Source: Asaia sp. W19 (GTDB lineage Bacteria > Pseudomonadota > Alphaproteobacteria > Acetobacterales > Acetobacteraceae). From it: 64,000 nucleotides of DNA. This document shows, piece by piece, positions 40,200-50,083 of this stretch. A program made the position numbers and the translations under genes. Position 1 is the first letter of the stretch; every line of letters begins with the position of its first letter. A model generated the notes under the pieces. That model ran no database searches and was not told the DNA's origin. It saw only the letters and a list, made by a program, of their open reading frames with translations. The DNA lies in the NCBI RefSeq assembly GCF_003994335.1, contig NZ_PNQZ01000061.1, forward strand, positions 216,063 to 280,062, written 5' to 3'.

Positions 40200-40228
40200 G
40201 AAAAGTGAGAGAGAATACCTCACTTTTC
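40200..40228. terminator. Hairpin between the isomerase gene and argJ
   Basis: GAAAAGTGAG (40200-40209) pairs with CTCACTTTTC (40219-40228) around a 9-nt loop, just downstream of the isomerase gene stop on the minus strand. A-rich and T-rich flanks allow bidirectional action. Confidence 0.65.
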
Positions 40229-40236
40229 GACAGGCT

Positions 40237-41157
40237 TTACTTCTTGGCGGGAGCAGCTGCCGGGACATCGCTGATCGGCTTGCCCTGGGCGTCGTAGCGT
40301 ACGATCTTGACCTTGGCCTGAGCGGCCTCGACGATCTTGCGCACATTGTCACGGATCAGCTGCTGGCGGATCTCGTCATGCACCTGATCGAGCGGCGGAA
40401 CGGGGGCTTCACGCGAGGCGAGGACCTGGATCACATGCCAGCCATACTGGGTCTTCACCGGGGTCTGGCTGATCGTGTTCGGCTTCATGGCGAAAGCGGC
40501 CTTCGAGAATTCCGGCAGCATGTCGTCCTTCTTGAACCAGCCCAGATCGCCACCGCTGGCGCCCGATCCCTTGTCGGTCGAGAGCTTCTTGGCCAGATCT
40601 TCGAACTTCGCACCCTTGTCGAGCTGCTTGATCACGTCCTTCGCAGTCGCTTCATCGGCAACCAGAATGTGACGGGCATGGATTTCCTGCTCGCCCTTCT
40701 TGGAAGCGTAGTTCGCCTGATAAGCCTGCTTGATGGCGTCCTCGGTCACTATCGGTGCGACCTTTTCCTGCAGATAGGCATTCTGCAGCGCGTTATCCGC
40801 GGCATCCTGCATCTGCGCCTTGACGTCAGGCTTCTTGTCGAGACCTTCCTTCAGTGCGTCGATCTGGATCGCCTTCTGGCTGACGATCTGGTTCAGCAGG
40901 ATGTTGACCAGCGTGTTGGGCGGCAGCTGGCGTGCCTGCGGCGGCAGACCGGCGGCGGCCTTCTTGACGTCATCCAGATAGATCTTCTGGCCGTTGACCG
41001 AGGCGATCAGCGGGTTGGCGTCGGCAGGCGCAGCCGCAGCAGCGGCCGGAGCCGCACTTGCCGGGGCAGCGGGGGCGGGAGCCGCGAAGGCCGGAGCCAC
41101 CAGAGTCGTGCCGGAAATGAGGGCGGCGCAGAAAAGAGCCGGGCGGGTAAGCCGCAT
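40237..41157 (-). CDS. Periplasmic parvulin-type peptidyl-prolyl isomerase
   Basis: Foldase that isomerises Xaa-Pro bonds in exported proteins. The ATG at 41157 gives a clean signal peptide (MRLTRPALFCAALISGTTLV, cleavage near AFA-AP) and an Ala/Pro linker, then an N-terminal chaperone-like helical part (SVNGQKIYLDDVKKAAAGLP) and the parvulin domain (HARHILVADEATAKDVIKQL, GASGGDLGWFKKDDMLPEF, TQYGWHVIQVL). About 306 aa. Related to PrsA/SurA/PpiD-type proteins; which one it replaces is not clear. Confidence 0.88.
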   Translation of the reverse strand: MRLTRPALFCAALISGTTLVAPAFAAPAPAAPASAAPAAAAAAPADANPLIASVNGQKIYLDDVKKAAAGLPPQARQLPPNTLVNILLNQIVSQKAIQIDALKEGLDKKPDVKAQMQDAADNALQNAYLQEKVAPIVTEDAIKQAYQANYASKKGEQEIHARHILVADEATAKDVIKQLDKGAKFEDLAKKLSTDKGSGASGGDLGWFKKDDMLPEFSKAAFAMKPNTISQTPVKTQYGWHVIQVLASREAPVPPLDQVHDEIRQQLIRDNVRKIVEAAQAKVKIVRYDAQGKPISDVPAAAPAKK

Positions 41158-41519
41158 GGAGAAATAACCTCGAAAAACTCGTGGAACTAGTCTCAGCATG
41201 GCGCAGGCGTGACGCCTCGGCAAGGCCGGTTGGCGCCGTATTCCCGGTTTTGATGCCACTCTTCATGAAGAAATCGTGCTTCAGCCCGTCTCTGGGCCGT
41301 CCGATCGTTGCGCTGCTCGGTTGACCAAGGCAAGGGCGCGCCTTATCTCCTTTCCCGCGTGGACGATCCCGAACCTGCCCCGGCGGGCGCGCTGCGCTCC
41401 CGCCCAGTCTGACGGTCCGTGCCTGGTGCACAGGCCTCTTCCGGTCCCGGCGGGAGGGATCATCCGCCTCTCAAGTTCGCGGTTCGTCTCAGACGGACCA
41501 GATCGCCAGAAGGACAGTC

Positions 41520-44243
41520 ATGTTCGCTCGTATCGCCCGCGCCGTATTCGGCACCGCCAATGATCGCTCGCTGAAGGGCTATCAGAAGCGCCTGCCGGAA
41601 ATCAACGCGCTCGAGCCAGCCGTAAAGGCGCTCGACGACGAGGCGCTGCGTGCCAAGACCGCAGAATTCCAGGGCCGTATCGCAGCAGGGGAAAGCCTCG
41701 ACAAGATCATGCCCGAGGCCTTTGCCGTGTGTCGCGAAGCCTCGCGCCGCGTTCTGGGCATGCGCCACTTCGACGTTCAGCTCGTGGGCGGCATGGTGCT
41801 TCATTCCGGTCGTATTGCTGAAATGCGTACGGGTGAGGGCAAGACCCTGGTCGCCACACTGGCGGTCTATCTAAGCGCGCTGGCCGGCAAGGGCGTGCAT
41901 GTGGTGACGGTCAATGATTATCTCGCCCGGCGCGATGCCGAGGAAATGAGCAAGCTCTACAGCTTCCTCGGCCTCACCACCGGCGTGATCGTGCCCAACC
42001 TGTCCGATGACGAGCGGCGTGCTGCCTATGGCTCTGACATCACCTATGGCACCAATAACGAATTCGGCTTCGATTACCTGCGTGACAACATGAAGTACAC
42101 GCTGGAGGAAATGGTCCAGCGTCCATTCTATCATGCCATCGTTGACGAGGTGGATTCGATCCTGATCGACGAGGCACGTACGCCCCTGATCATCTCCGGG
42201 CCCGCAGATGACAGCTCGGAACTCTATCGCGGCGTCGATGATGTCGTGGTCCAGCTCGTCAAGCACCCCGAGGCTTTCGAAAAGGACGAGAAGCTGCGTT
42301 CGGTCATCCTGACCGAGCAGGGTTCCGATCTTGTGGAGGAGATGCTGCGTGAGGCAGGTGTCCTGAATGAAGGCGGACTTTATGACGTGCATAATATCGC
42401 CGTCATGCATCATGTGCAGCAATCCCTGCGCGCCCATACGCTTTTCGCTCGCGATGTCGAATATATCGTGCGTGGCGGCAAGGTGATCATCATCGACGAG
42501 TTCACCGGGCGCATGATGGATGGGCGTCGCTACTCCGACGGCCTGCATCAGGCCCTTGAAGCGAAAGAACACGTCGAGATCCAGCCGGAAAACCAGACTC
42601 TCGCCTCGATCACCTTCCAGAACTATTTCCGTCTCTATCCCAAGCTCTCGGGTATGACTGGCACCGCCATGACCGAGGCGGACGAGTTTGCCGAGATCTA
42701 CAAGCTCGAAGTGGTCGAGATTCCAACGAATCTCCCTGTCGCGCGCAAGGATACGGATGACGAGGTGTACATCACGGCGCGCGAGAAATTCGAAGCCGTC
42801 GCCAATCTGATTCAGGAAGTCTCCAAGTCGGGCCAGCCGGTTCTGGTCGGGACGACCTCGATCGAGAAGAGCGAGCATCTGTCCAATCTGCTCAGCTCGA
42901 AGAGCATTCCGCATTCCGTGCTGAATGCGCGGTTTCATGAAATGGAATCCCAGATCGTGGCGCAGGCCGGTGCCCCTGGCGCTATCACCATTGCCACCAA
43001 CATGGCGGGTCGTGGAACGGACATCAAGCTGGGCGGCAATCTGGACATGCTGATCCGCCAGAGCCTGGAGAAGATCGAGGACGAGGCCGCGCATGAGGCC
43101 GAGATCCTGCGCCTGCGCGAGGAGATCGCGGTCAACCATGGCACGGTCAAGGAGCTCGGTGGCCTGTATGTGATCGGTACGGAGCGCCATGAGAGCCGCC
43201 GTATCGATAATCAGCTTCGTGGCCGTTCGGGTCGGCAGGGCGACCCGGGTGCCTCGCGCTTCTTCCTGTCGCTTGAAGACGATCTGATGCGCATCTATGG
43301 CGGCGAGCGCATGGGCGCGTTCTGGACCAAGCTCGGAATGAAGGAAGGCGAGGCCATCGTTCATCCCTGGCTGAACAAGGCGCTCGAACGTGCGCAGAAG
43401 AAGGTCGAGGCGCGCAATTTCGACATGCGCAAGAACGTTCTCAAATATGACGACGTCATGAATGACCAGCGCAAGGAAGTTTACGCCCAGCGCCGGGAAT
43501 ACATGGCGATGGAAGATGTGTCGGGCATCATTCAGGAACTGCGCGAGCAGGGGATCGAGGAAGCCGTTCATGCGCGTATCCCCGAGAAGGCCTTTGCCGA
43601 GCAGTGGGAGAGCGAGGCGCTTCAGGCTGATCTGCTCTCTCTCCTGAATCTCGACCTGCCGATCAGCGACTGGGCGAAGGAAGACGGCATGGACGCCGCC
43701 CTCGTGATCCAGCGCGTGGAGGAGGCCGCGGCCCAGGCCCAGGCTGCGCGTTCCGCCAATATCGGTCCGACCATCATGCGCCATATCGAGAAGCAGGTTC
43801 TTCTCACCTCGTTCGACGCCGTCTGGAAGGAGCACCTTCATGCGCTCGACCAACTGCGTCAGGGAATCGGTCTGCGCGCCTATGGCCAGCGTGATCCGCT
43901 GAACGAATACAAGCACGAGGCTTTCCAGCTTTTCACCGCGATGCTCGATGACATGCGTCTGCGCGTGACGACCACCATGTCCCGTATCGAGGTGGTGCAG
44001 CAGGCCGATCCTTTCCCGGGGACCGAGGGGCAGCAGGTTTTTGCGCCAAATGACGAGGGTTCCGCGGCAGGACTCGAGCCCCGTCAGGTGGGCATGCAGC
44101 CGTCAGCACTCTTCCAGTCACCGGGCGCTGGCATGAATGCGCCAGAAATCGAGGGCGGTTACGCGCAGGAGACACCGCGCAACGCCCCTTGCCCCTGTGG
44201 ATCGGGCAAGAAATTCAAACATTGTCACGGCCGTCTGGCCTGA
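41520..44243 (+). CDS. secA: Preprotein translocase ATPase SecA
   Basis: The motor that drives preproteins through SecYEG. 907 aa, the family's usual size. Seen: Walker [14 protein letters not shown] near residue 100, DEAD-type [15 protein letters not shown], preprotein cross-linking domain, the second nucleotide-binding half with GTTSIEKSE and [13 protein letters not shown], and the C-terminal zinc-binding [14 protein letters not shown] that binds SecB or ribosomes. It is the first gene of a rightward cluster with yebC 25 bp downstream. Confidence 0.97.
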   Translation: MFARIARAVFGTANDRSLKGYQKRLPEINALEPAVKALDDEALRAKTAEFQGRIAAGESLDKIMPEAFAVCREASRRVLGMRHFDVQLVGGMVLHSGRIAEMRTGEGKTLVATLAVYLSALAGKGVHVVTVNDYLARRDAEEMSKLYSFLGLTTGVIVPNLSDDERRAAYGSDITYGTNNEFGFDYLRDNMKYTLEEMVQRPFYHAIVDEVDSILIDEARTPLIISGPADDSSELYRGVDDVVVQLVKHPEAFEKDEKLRSVILTEQGSDLVEEMLREAGVLNEGGLYDVHNIAVMHHVQQSLRAHTLFARDVEYIVRGGKVIIIDEFTGRMMDGRRYSDGLHQALEAKEHVEIQPENQTLASITFQNYFRLYPKLSGMTGTAMTEADEFAEIYKLEVVEIPTNLPVARKDTDDEVYITAREKFEAVANLIQEVSKSGQPVLVGTTSIEKSEHLSNLLSSKSIPHSVLNARFHEMESQIVAQAGAPGAITIATNMAGRGTDIKLGGNLDMLIRQSLEKIEDEAAHEAEILRLREEIAVNHGTVKELGGLYVIGTERHESRRIDNQLRGRSGRQGDPGASRFFLSLEDDLMRIYGGERMGAFWTKLGMKEGEAIVHPWLNKALERAQKKVEARNFDMRKNVLKYDDVMNDQRKEVYAQRREYMAMEDVSGIIQELREQGIEEAVHARIPEKAFAEQWESEALQADLLSLLNLDLPISDWAKEDGMDAALVIQRVEEAAAQAQAARSANIGPTIMRHIEKQVLLTSFDAVWKEHLHALDQLRQGIGLRAYGQRDPLNEYKHEAFQLFTAMLDDMRLRVTTTMSRIEVVQQADPFPGTEGQQVFAPNDEGSAAGLEPRQVGMQPSALFQSPGAGMNAPEIEGGYAQETPRNAPCPCGSGKKFKHCHGRLA

Positions 44244-44268
44244 GACACCCAAGGTTGAGGAGGCTCTG

Positions 44269-45018
44269 ATGGCCGGTCATTCGCAATTCAAGAACATCAT
44301 GCACCGCAAAGGTGCGCAGGACGCCAAGCGCGCCAAGCAGTTTGCGAAGATCCTGCGTGAAATCACGGTTGCGGCGCGTTCCGGCCTGCCTGACCCGTCC
44401 TCCAATCCTCGCCTGCGTGCCGCCATGATCGCAGCGCGTGAGGCGAACATGCCCAAGGATAATGTTGAGCGCGCCATCAAGAAGGCCAGCGGCGCTGGTG
44501 GTGGCGAGGATTATGTCGAGGTCCGCTACGAGGGCTACGGTCCTGCTGGCGTCGCTGTCATCGTCGAGGGACTGACCGACAACCGCAATCGTACGGCCAG
44601 CGAGGTCCGCGCGGCCTTCTCGAAGCATGGCGGCTCGATGGGTGAGAGCAACTCGGTCTCGTTCATGTTCCAGCGTCTGGGCGTAGTCACCTACCCGGTG
44701 GCTGCAGCATCGGAAGAAGATATGCTCGATGCGGCGATCGAGGCCGGCGCCGACAATGCCGAACTCACCCAGGACGGGCATGAGATCACCTGCGCAATGG
44801 AGAACCTCTTCGCGGTGCGTGACGCCCTCGAGGCGCGTTTCGGTGAGCCAAGCTCGGCGAAGCTCGACTGGCGCCCCGAGAACACGGTGACGCTGGATGA
44901 GGAAAAAGCACGCTCGGTGCTGAAGCTGATCGACGTTCTGGAAGACAACGACGACATCCAGGCCGTCTATGCCAATTTCGATATCCCCGACGACGTCGCC
45001 CAGGCACTGGCTGCTTGA
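44269..45018 (+). CDS. yebC: YebC/PmpR family protein
   Basis: 249 aa. ATG 44269 has GAGGAGG upstream. Family signature at the N-terminus: [20 protein letters not shown], then [20 protein letters not shown] and [16 protein letters not shown]. Members were called transcription regulators; recent work on the family points to a ribosome-associated role in translation through proline stretches. Its stop overlaps the ruvC start. Linkage to ruvC is conserved in many bacteria. Confidence 0.93.
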   Translation: MAGHSQFKNIMHRKGAQDAKRAKQFAKILREITVAARSGLPDPSSNPRLRAAMIAAREANMPKDNVERAIKKASGAGGGEDYVEVRYEGYGPAGVAVIVEGLTDNRNRTASEVRAAFSKHGGSMGESNSVSFMFQRLGVVTYPVAAASEEDMLDAAIEAGADNAELTQDGHEITCAMENLFAVRDALEARFGEPSSAKLDWRPENTVTLDEEKARSVLKLIDVLEDNDDIQAVYANFDIPDDVAQALAA

Positions 45019-45521
45019 TCCGACTTCTCGGGATTGACCCCGGTCTGCGCTTCATGGGCTGGGGTCTGATCGATGTGGAGGGCAACAGGCTTCAGCATGT
45101 TGCCTCCGGCGTGATCGCGACCGATGGGGCGGAATCCGTTCCCCTGCGTCTGTGCGAGCTGCACGGGGCGCTGCAAAAGCTGATACGCGATTACCAGCCC
45201 GCCGAGGCCGCCGTGGAAGAGACCTATGTCAACCGCAACGGCGCCTCTACGCTGAAGCTGGGCTATGCGCGCGGCGTGGCCCTGCTGACGCCCGCCTATG
45301 AAGGCCTGCCCGTGGCTGAATACGGGGCCATGATGGTCAAGAAATCGGTGGTTGGTACCGGGTCCGCCACGAAGGAGCAGGTCACCATGATGGTCAAGCG
45401 CCTTCTGCCCGGAGCGATCATTCACAAGGCCGATGCGTCAGATGCCCTGGCGGTGGCGATCTGCCATGCCCATCATCGGGAAACGGCACGGCAGGTGTCT
45501 TCCGGCAGGCGTATGGCCTGA
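45015..45521 (+). CDS. ruvC: Holliday junction resolvase RuvC
   Basis: Cuts Holliday junctions symmetrically after RuvAB branch migration. 168 aa, normal. Catalytic acids visible: Asp in [12 protein letters not shown], the Glu pair in [14 protein letters not shown], and the Asp pair in [16 protein letters not shown]. It begins at TTG overlapping the yebC stop (TTGA), implying coupling. A 94-bp gap separates it from ruvA. Confidence 0.95.
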   Translation: MIRLLGIDPGLRFMGWGLIDVEGNRLQHVASGVIATDGAESVPLRLCELHGALQKLIRDYQPAEAAVEETYVNRNGASTLKLGYARGVALLTPAYEGLPVAEYGAMMVKKSVVGTGSATKEQVTMMVKRLLPGAIIHKADASDALAVAICHAHHRETARQVSSGRRMA

Positions 45522-45615
45522 CAGGAACGCCGGTGTCATCCCCCTGAGTGACGGGAGGCGGTATGTCTGGCAGAGTGACCTTCGGGGCAGGTGAGACGAG
45601 TATGGGGAACAAATC

Positions 45616-46221
45616 ATGATCGGATTGTTGACGGGCATCGTGGTGAGCACGGAAGCGGATCGCTGCATTCTGGATGTGAATGGTGTCGGTTATCTCGTTT
45701 CTGCCTCGACACGCACCCTCGCCAATCTTCCGGCCGCCCCAGAGAAGACCCGGTTGCTGATCGAGACCGTGGTGCGCGAAGATGCGATCCAGCTCTACGG
45801 TTTTCTGACCGCCGACGAGCAGGAGTGGTTTCGCCTCCTGACCACGGTTCAGGGCGTAGGCGCCAAGGTGGCGCTCGCCATACTCTCCGTTGCAACACCG
45901 GGTGATCTCGTTCTGTCGATCAGCGCAGGAGACAAGGCGGCGTTGACGCGCGCTGCGGGTGTGGGCGCACGCCTGGCCGAGCGCATTGTGACCGAGCTCA
46001 AGAGTAAGGTGGGCAAGATGCCGGCCAGCGGCGCCACGCCGATCGGGCGCAGTGCCAGTAACGCGGCGGGCTCTGTTGAGGCGGATGCCCTGCAGGCGCT
46101 GGCCGGGCTCGGCTTTCGTCGTGTTGAGGCCTTTCCTGTGCTCAGCCGAATTCTGGCCGAGCATGAAGGCGCGACGCTCGACAAGATCATCCGCCTTGCC
46201 CTGCGGGATCTGGCGCGATGA
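45616..46221 (+). CDS. ruvA: Holliday junction DNA helicase subunit RuvA
   Basis: Tetramer that clamps four-way junctions and recruits RuvB. 201 aa. Seen: N-terminal OB fold (MIGLLTGIVVSTEADRCILD, GVGYLVSASTRTL), helix-hairpin-helix motifs (LLTTVQGVGAKVALAILS, AAGVGARLAERIVTELKSKV) and the C-terminal RuvB-contact domain (EADALQALAGLGFRRVEAF). Confidence 0.96.
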   Translation: MIGLLTGIVVSTEADRCILDVNGVGYLVSASTRTLANLPAAPEKTRLLIETVVREDAIQLYGFLTADEQEWFRLLTTVQGVGAKVALAILSVATPGDLVLSISAGDKAALTRAAGVGARLAERIVTELKSKVGKMPASGATPIGRSASNAAGSVEADALQALAGLGFRRVEAFPVLSRILAEHEGATLDKIIRLALRDLAR

Positions 46222-46342
46222 TCCCGGCGGAACGTGGGTGTCACGTCGGGTGGCGGGCCAGAGAGCGGGCGAGGGAGCGGGCCACAGGGCGAGGCAGAGG
46301 TCAGGATAGAGGGTTGGATAGCAGCGAAGGCGGAATGCGATC

Positions 46343-47401
46343 ATGAGCGAGACTGACAGAGGCCCGCTGACGCCGGAGCGTCGCATCGAGGATAACGACC
46401 ACGGGTTACGTCCCCAGACACTGGATGATTTCACGGGACAGCGCGCAAGTTGCGAGAACCTCTCCGTGTTCATCCAGGCGGCGCGTAGCCGCGGCGAGGC
46501 GCTGGATCATGTCCTGCTCCACGGTCCGCCGGGGCTGGGAAAGACGACGCTTGCCCAGATCGTGGCGCGTGAGCTCGGTGTCGGGTTTCGCGCGACATCG
46601 GGGCCTGTTATCCAGCGTGCGGGTGACCTCGCAGCCATCCTCACCAATCTGCAGCCCAATGATGTCCTGTTCATCGATGAGATCCACCGTCTGCAGCCTG
46701 CCATTGAGGAAGTGCTCTATCCCGCGATGGAGGATTTCCAGCTCGATCTGATCATCGGTGAGGGCCCCGCAGCGCGCTCGGTGCGTATCGACCTCGCCCC
46801 GTTCACACTGGTCGCCGCCACGACGCGCGCCGGGTTGCTTGCCACGCCCCTCCGAGACCGCTTCGGGATACCGTTACGCCTAGTTTTCTATACCGCCGAG
46901 GAGTTGCGGCTGATCGTCTCGCGGGGCGCGGCCAAGCTTGGCATGAACCTGACCGAGGATGGCGCTGAGGAAATTGCGCGCCGGTCTCGCGGAACACCGC
47001 GTATCGCCGGTCGGCTCCTGCGTCGGGTGCGCGATTTCGCTGCCGTTGGCGCGCCGCGCGACCGGGCCATCACCCGTGTGATGGCTGATGCGGCCTTGAA
47101 TCGTCTGGAGGTCGATTCGGTCGGGCTTGATGCAATGGACAGGCGCTATCTGATGCGTATCGCCGAGCATCACCATGGTGGACCCGTGGGGGTCGAGACG
47201 CTTGCCGCAGCGCTGGCCGAAGCGCGGGATACGCTCGAAGATGTGATCGAGCCCTATCTGATCCAGGAAGGTCTGGTGCTCCGCACGTCGCGCGGGCGGA
47301 TGCTGGGAGAGCGCGGCTGGACGCATCTGGGTCTGAGTGCTCCTGATTCGGCCCGTTCCAACCAGTTCGACCTGTTGAGAGAGAATGATGAAAGCCCATA
47401 A
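46343..47401 (+). CDS. ruvB: Holliday junction branch-migration ATPase RuvB
   Basis: Hexameric AAA+ motor that pumps DNA through the RuvA-bound junction. 352 aa. Seen: [11 protein letters not shown], Walker [18 protein letters not shown], Walker [13 protein letters not shown], sensor [20 protein letters not shown], arginine-finger/box VII region, and the winged-helix end with [14 protein letters not shown]. Its 3' end overlaps ybgC by 17 nt. Confidence 0.97.
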   Translation: MSETDRGPLTPERRIEDNDHGLRPQTLDDFTGQRASCENLSVFIQAARSRGEALDHVLLHGPPGLGKTTLAQIVARELGVGFRATSGPVIQRAGDLAAILTNLQPNDVLFIDEIHRLQPAIEEVLYPAMEDFQLDLIIGEGPAARSVRIDLAPFTLVAATTRAGLLATPLRDRFGIPLRLVFYTAEELRLIVSRGAAKLGMNLTEDGAEEIARRSRGTPRIAGRLLRRVRDFAAVGAPRDRAITRVMADAALNRLEVDSVGLDAMDRRYLMRIAEHHHGGPVGVETLAAALAEARDTLEDVIEPYLIQEGLVLRTSRGRMLGERGWTHLGLSAPDSARSNQFDLLRENDESP

Positions 47402-47801
47402 GATCGGCTACCGTATCTATTACGAGGATACGGATGCAGGCGGTATTGTCTATCATGCGCGCTATCTCGCGCTTGCCGAGCGCGCACGTACCGAGGCCCT
47501 GCGCATGGCCGGAACCCCCGTCTCCGTGCTTCAGGAAGAGACCGGGCTCGTCTTCGTCGTAACGAAACTTGCCATCGAGTATCATCGTCCCCTGCGTCTC
47601 GATGACTGGGCCGAGATCACGACCACGATCGATTCGGTGGGTTCCGCACGTTGCCAGTTGCGCCAGATCGTGACGTGTGGCGACATGCATGCCGCCACGC
47701 TGACAGTCGAGCTGGCATGCATCATGCAGAATTCCGGGCGACCTGCCCGAATTCCGCCGCGATGGCGTGCATCCTTGGAGGCATTGTCGAGCCCGACCTG
47801 A
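47385..47801 (+). CDS. ybgC: Tol-Pal-associated acyl-CoA thioesterase YbgC
   Basis: Hot-dog fold thioesterase normally encoded at the head of tol-pal operons. 138 aa. Seen: [20 protein letters not shown] with the catalytic Asp, and [17 protein letters not shown]. It hydrolyses short or acyl-ACP thioesters in phospholipid metabolism. Start ATG 47385 or 47388. It overlaps ruvB and is followed, after about 100 bp, by tolQ. Confidence 0.93.
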   Translation: MMKAHKIGYRIYYEDTDAGGIVYHARYLALAERARTEALRMAGTPVSVLQEETGLVFVVTKLAIEYHRPLRLDDWAEITTTIDSVGSARCQLRQIVTCGDMHAATLTVELACIMQNSGRPARIPPRWRASLEALSSPT

Positions 47802-47900
47802 GGACAGGCGGCATGTGATGATGCGTGACGATTCGGGATAGGCGCGTATGACGCATGCACTGTATAGGCGTGTCGCAGAACGAAGCCTCAGGAGGTTTTT

Positions 47901-48617
47901 TTGGATCGAGCGGTAAATGCGGCTGACCTAGGGGCCGCCGCTTCAGGGTTGTCACCGTTGGACTTGTTCCTGCATGCATCCATCGTGGTGCAGCTGGTCA
48001 TGGTGGGGCTGATCTTGTGCAGCGCCTTCGTCTGGGCCGTGATCATCGAGAAGATCATCCTGATCCGTCGCGTCAATCGCGAGGCGACAGAATTCGAGGA
48101 TCGTTTCTGGTCCGGTGGCAGTCTGGAGGATCTATACGACTCCGATGGTGCCAAACCGCTCCACCCCATGGCAGCCGTTTTTGGCGCAGCCATGGGCGAA
48201 TGGCGCCGCTCGGCGCGCATCACCGGCATCGATCTCGCCCGTGGGGGCGTGCGCGACCGTGTGGATCGTGCCATCAACATCACTGTTGCGCGTGAAATGG
48301 ACCGCCTGAGCCGCCGCGTCGTGGCGCTGGCGACCATCGGCCCGGTTGCACCCTTCGTTGGCCTGTTCGGGACGGTCTGGGGTATCATGCATGCCTTTGG
48401 CTCGATCGCGGCCATGCACAACACCAATCTCGCTGTCGTGGCGCCGGGTATCTCCGAGGCGCTGTTCGCGACGGCGATCGGTCTTGTCACCGCTATTCCC
48501 GCTTATGTGGCCTATAACGTGACCAGCTCTGCGCTCGATCATTTCGCCGAGCGCATGGATGCTTTCGGCACTGAATTTGCCGCGATCCTGTCGCGCCAGT
48601 CGGAAGAGCGGAGCTAA
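47901..48617 (+). CDS. tolQ: Tol-Pal inner-membrane proton channel subunit TolQ
   Basis: With TolR it converts the proton-motive force into movement of TolA for outer-membrane constriction. 238 aa; TTG start after AGGAGG. Three membrane helices: residues ~32-53 (SIVVQLVMVGLILCSAFVWA), and a pair in the C-terminal half (VVALATIGPVAPFVGLFGTV, GLVTAIPAYVAYNVTS) typical of the MotA/TolQ/ExbB fold. First gene of tolQRAB-pal. Confidence 0.95.
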   Translation: MDRAVNAADLGAAASGLSPLDLFLHASIVVQLVMVGLILCSAFVWAVIIEKIILIRRVNREATEFEDRFWSGGSLEDLYDSDGAKPLHPMAAVFGAAMGEWRRSARITGIDLARGGVRDRVDRAINITVAREMDRLSRRVVALATIGPVAPFVGLFGTVWGIMHAFGSIAAMHNTNLAVVAPGISEALFATAIGLVTAIPAYVAYNVTSSALDHFAERMDAFGTEFAAILSRQSEERS

Positions 48618-48622
48618 GCGCC

Positions 48623-49057
48623 ATGGGCATGTCTGCAGGGGGCGGCCCCGCACGCGGCCGCAGGCGACGCCCGGCGTCGGAGATCAACGTGACTCCTCTG
48701 GTGGACGTCATGCTTGTGCTGCTGATCATCTTCATGGTGACGGCGCCCATGATGACGAGCGGCGTCAATGTCGATCTTCCCAAAACCGATGCCAGCCCGC
48801 TCAATGCCGATACGAAGCCGATCACGGTGTCGATCAAGGCCGATGGCGGTATCTATCTGGGTGAGGACCCGGTCTCGGCCGATCAGCTTGTCGCCCAATT
48901 GCAGCAGGCCGCCCAGAATGACAAGGAGCATCGCATTTTCGTCCGCGCTGATGCTCATATCAATTACGGACAGGTGATGGACATCATGGGGAAGATTACC
49001 TCGGGTGGCTTCACGCACGTGGCGCTGCTGGCCCAGCAGCCCGCCGCGGGCCAGTAA
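48623..49057 (+). CDS. tolR: Tol-Pal protein TolR
   Basis: ExbD/TolR family partner of TolQ. 144 aa. Seen: the pre-membrane INVTPLVDVMLVLLIIFMV with the essential Asp in the helix, then a periplasmic domain (VNVDLPKTDASPL, ITVSIKADGGIYLGEDPV). Five bases separate it from tolQ. Confidence 0.95.
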   Translation: MGMSAGGGPARGRRRRPASEINVTPLVDVMLVLLIIFMVTAPMMTSGVNVDLPKTDASPLNADTKPITVSIKADGGIYLGEDPVSADQLVAQLQQAAQNDKEHRIFVRADAHINYGQVMDIMGKITSGGFTHVALLAQQPAAGQ

Positions 49058-49074
49058 CCAGAGGAGAAGCAGCC

Positions 49075-50070
49075 TTGCTGCGTCCCCGTCGGTCCGATGT
49101 CCGGCGCTTCCGCTATGCGTTGGGAGCGTCGGTTGCAGCGCATGCGCTGTTCATCGGCTTCCTGCTTGTGCGCCTGCCCATGAGCAAGCCGCCCGAGCCC
49201 CCCGAGCCCCCGCCCGTCGAAATGGCGTTTGAGGATTCCGGTCCGCCGGCAACCCCGCACAAGGCGGATACGCCTGCGCCAAAGCCTGCGCCTGCGCCCG
49301 CCCCGACCCCCACCGATGCGCCGCCAGCCCCGACGCCGCCCACGCCTCAACCCGTGGAAGAACCGCCGCCGCCTGCGCCGCCGCCGCCGCCTATTCCGCC
49401 GCCGGCGGAAAGCAAGACGCCGCCTTTGCCTGACGTGAAGACACCAGAGAAAATGGTCGACGACTCGGCAGAGCCCATCAAGGCCTCGCCGCCCAAGCCG
49501 TCACCGCCGTCCGCGTCCAAGCAGGTAGCGCCGCCGTCGCCCCAGACGCAGCCTGTCGACAAACTGCCGGAGACGCCGACCTTCTCGCACATCACGCAGC
49601 CCAATGCGGCGAAGAAGACCCAGGCCGACTCGCATTCGCTGCTGGCGACGCTCGATGCCATGCGCGCCGATCAGAAGCAGACCCATCCGCCGAAAGCCCG
49701 CGCGAATCCGCAGCAGGGTGGCGCGCCAAATGGGGGAGGGGCGCCCAATGGCGACATCACCAACGCTCTCAGCTCGGCCGAGCAGAAGGCGATCGGGGGC
49801 TCTGTGCGGCGCTGCTATTCCGAGGATACCGAAGCGCGTAATTATGCCTCATTTAGCGCGCATCTGATCGTCACGATCGATGCGACCGGAGAGGCAAGGA
49901 TGGCGCGTTTTGCACCCGATACCCAGGCGAAGGCAGCTGCCGACCCGTCTTATCGGGCGCTGGCCGAGCGCGCACGCGATGCCGTGTTGAGCCCGACCTG
50001 CTCGAAACTCCCGATACCGTCAAACCTTTTGGGCAAGACGCACGAACTCAAATTCGTGTTCCGACCCTGA
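49075..50070 (+). CDS. tolA: Tol-Pal protein TolA
   Basis: Spans the periplasm between TolQR and TolB/Pal. 331 aa, TTG start. N-terminal membrane helix (FRYALGASVAAHALFIGFLL), a long Pro/Ala/Lys-rich stalk (about residues 40-200, unusually proline-rich rather than the helical KAAAE type of E. coli), and a C-terminal domain (GSVRRCYSEDTEARNYASFS, LIVTIDATGEARMARFAP). Identification rests on position and architecture as well as the C-terminal TonB-like domain. Confidence 0.88.
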   Translation: MLRPRRSDVRRFRYALGASVAAHALFIGFLLVRLPMSKPPEPPEPPPVEMAFEDSGPPATPHKADTPAPKPAPAPAPTPTDAPPAPTPPTPQPVEEPPPPAPPPPPIPPPAESKTPPLPDVKTPEKMVDDSAEPIKASPPKPSPPSASKQVAPPSPQTQPVDKLPETPTFSHITQPNAAKKTQADSHSLLATLDAMRADQKQTHPPKARANPQQGGAPNGGGAPNGDITNALSSAEQKAIGGSVRRCYSEDTEARNYASFSAHLIVTIDATGEARMARFAPDTQAKAAADPSYRALAERARDAVLSPTCSKLPIPSNLLGKTHELKFVFRP

Positions 50071-50083
50071 GGTTTTCCCGATC

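Noticed and set aside
41871..43916. 681-codon open frame antisense to secA
   Set aside because: GC-rich coding sequence often leaves the antisense codon-aligned frame open. The product is His/Asp/Leu-rich without any family pattern, and secA on the other strand is certain.
45418..46473. 351-codon frame antisense to ruvC-ruvA
   Set aside because: Spans two certain genes and their gap with no start signal; Arg/Pro/His-rich shadow.
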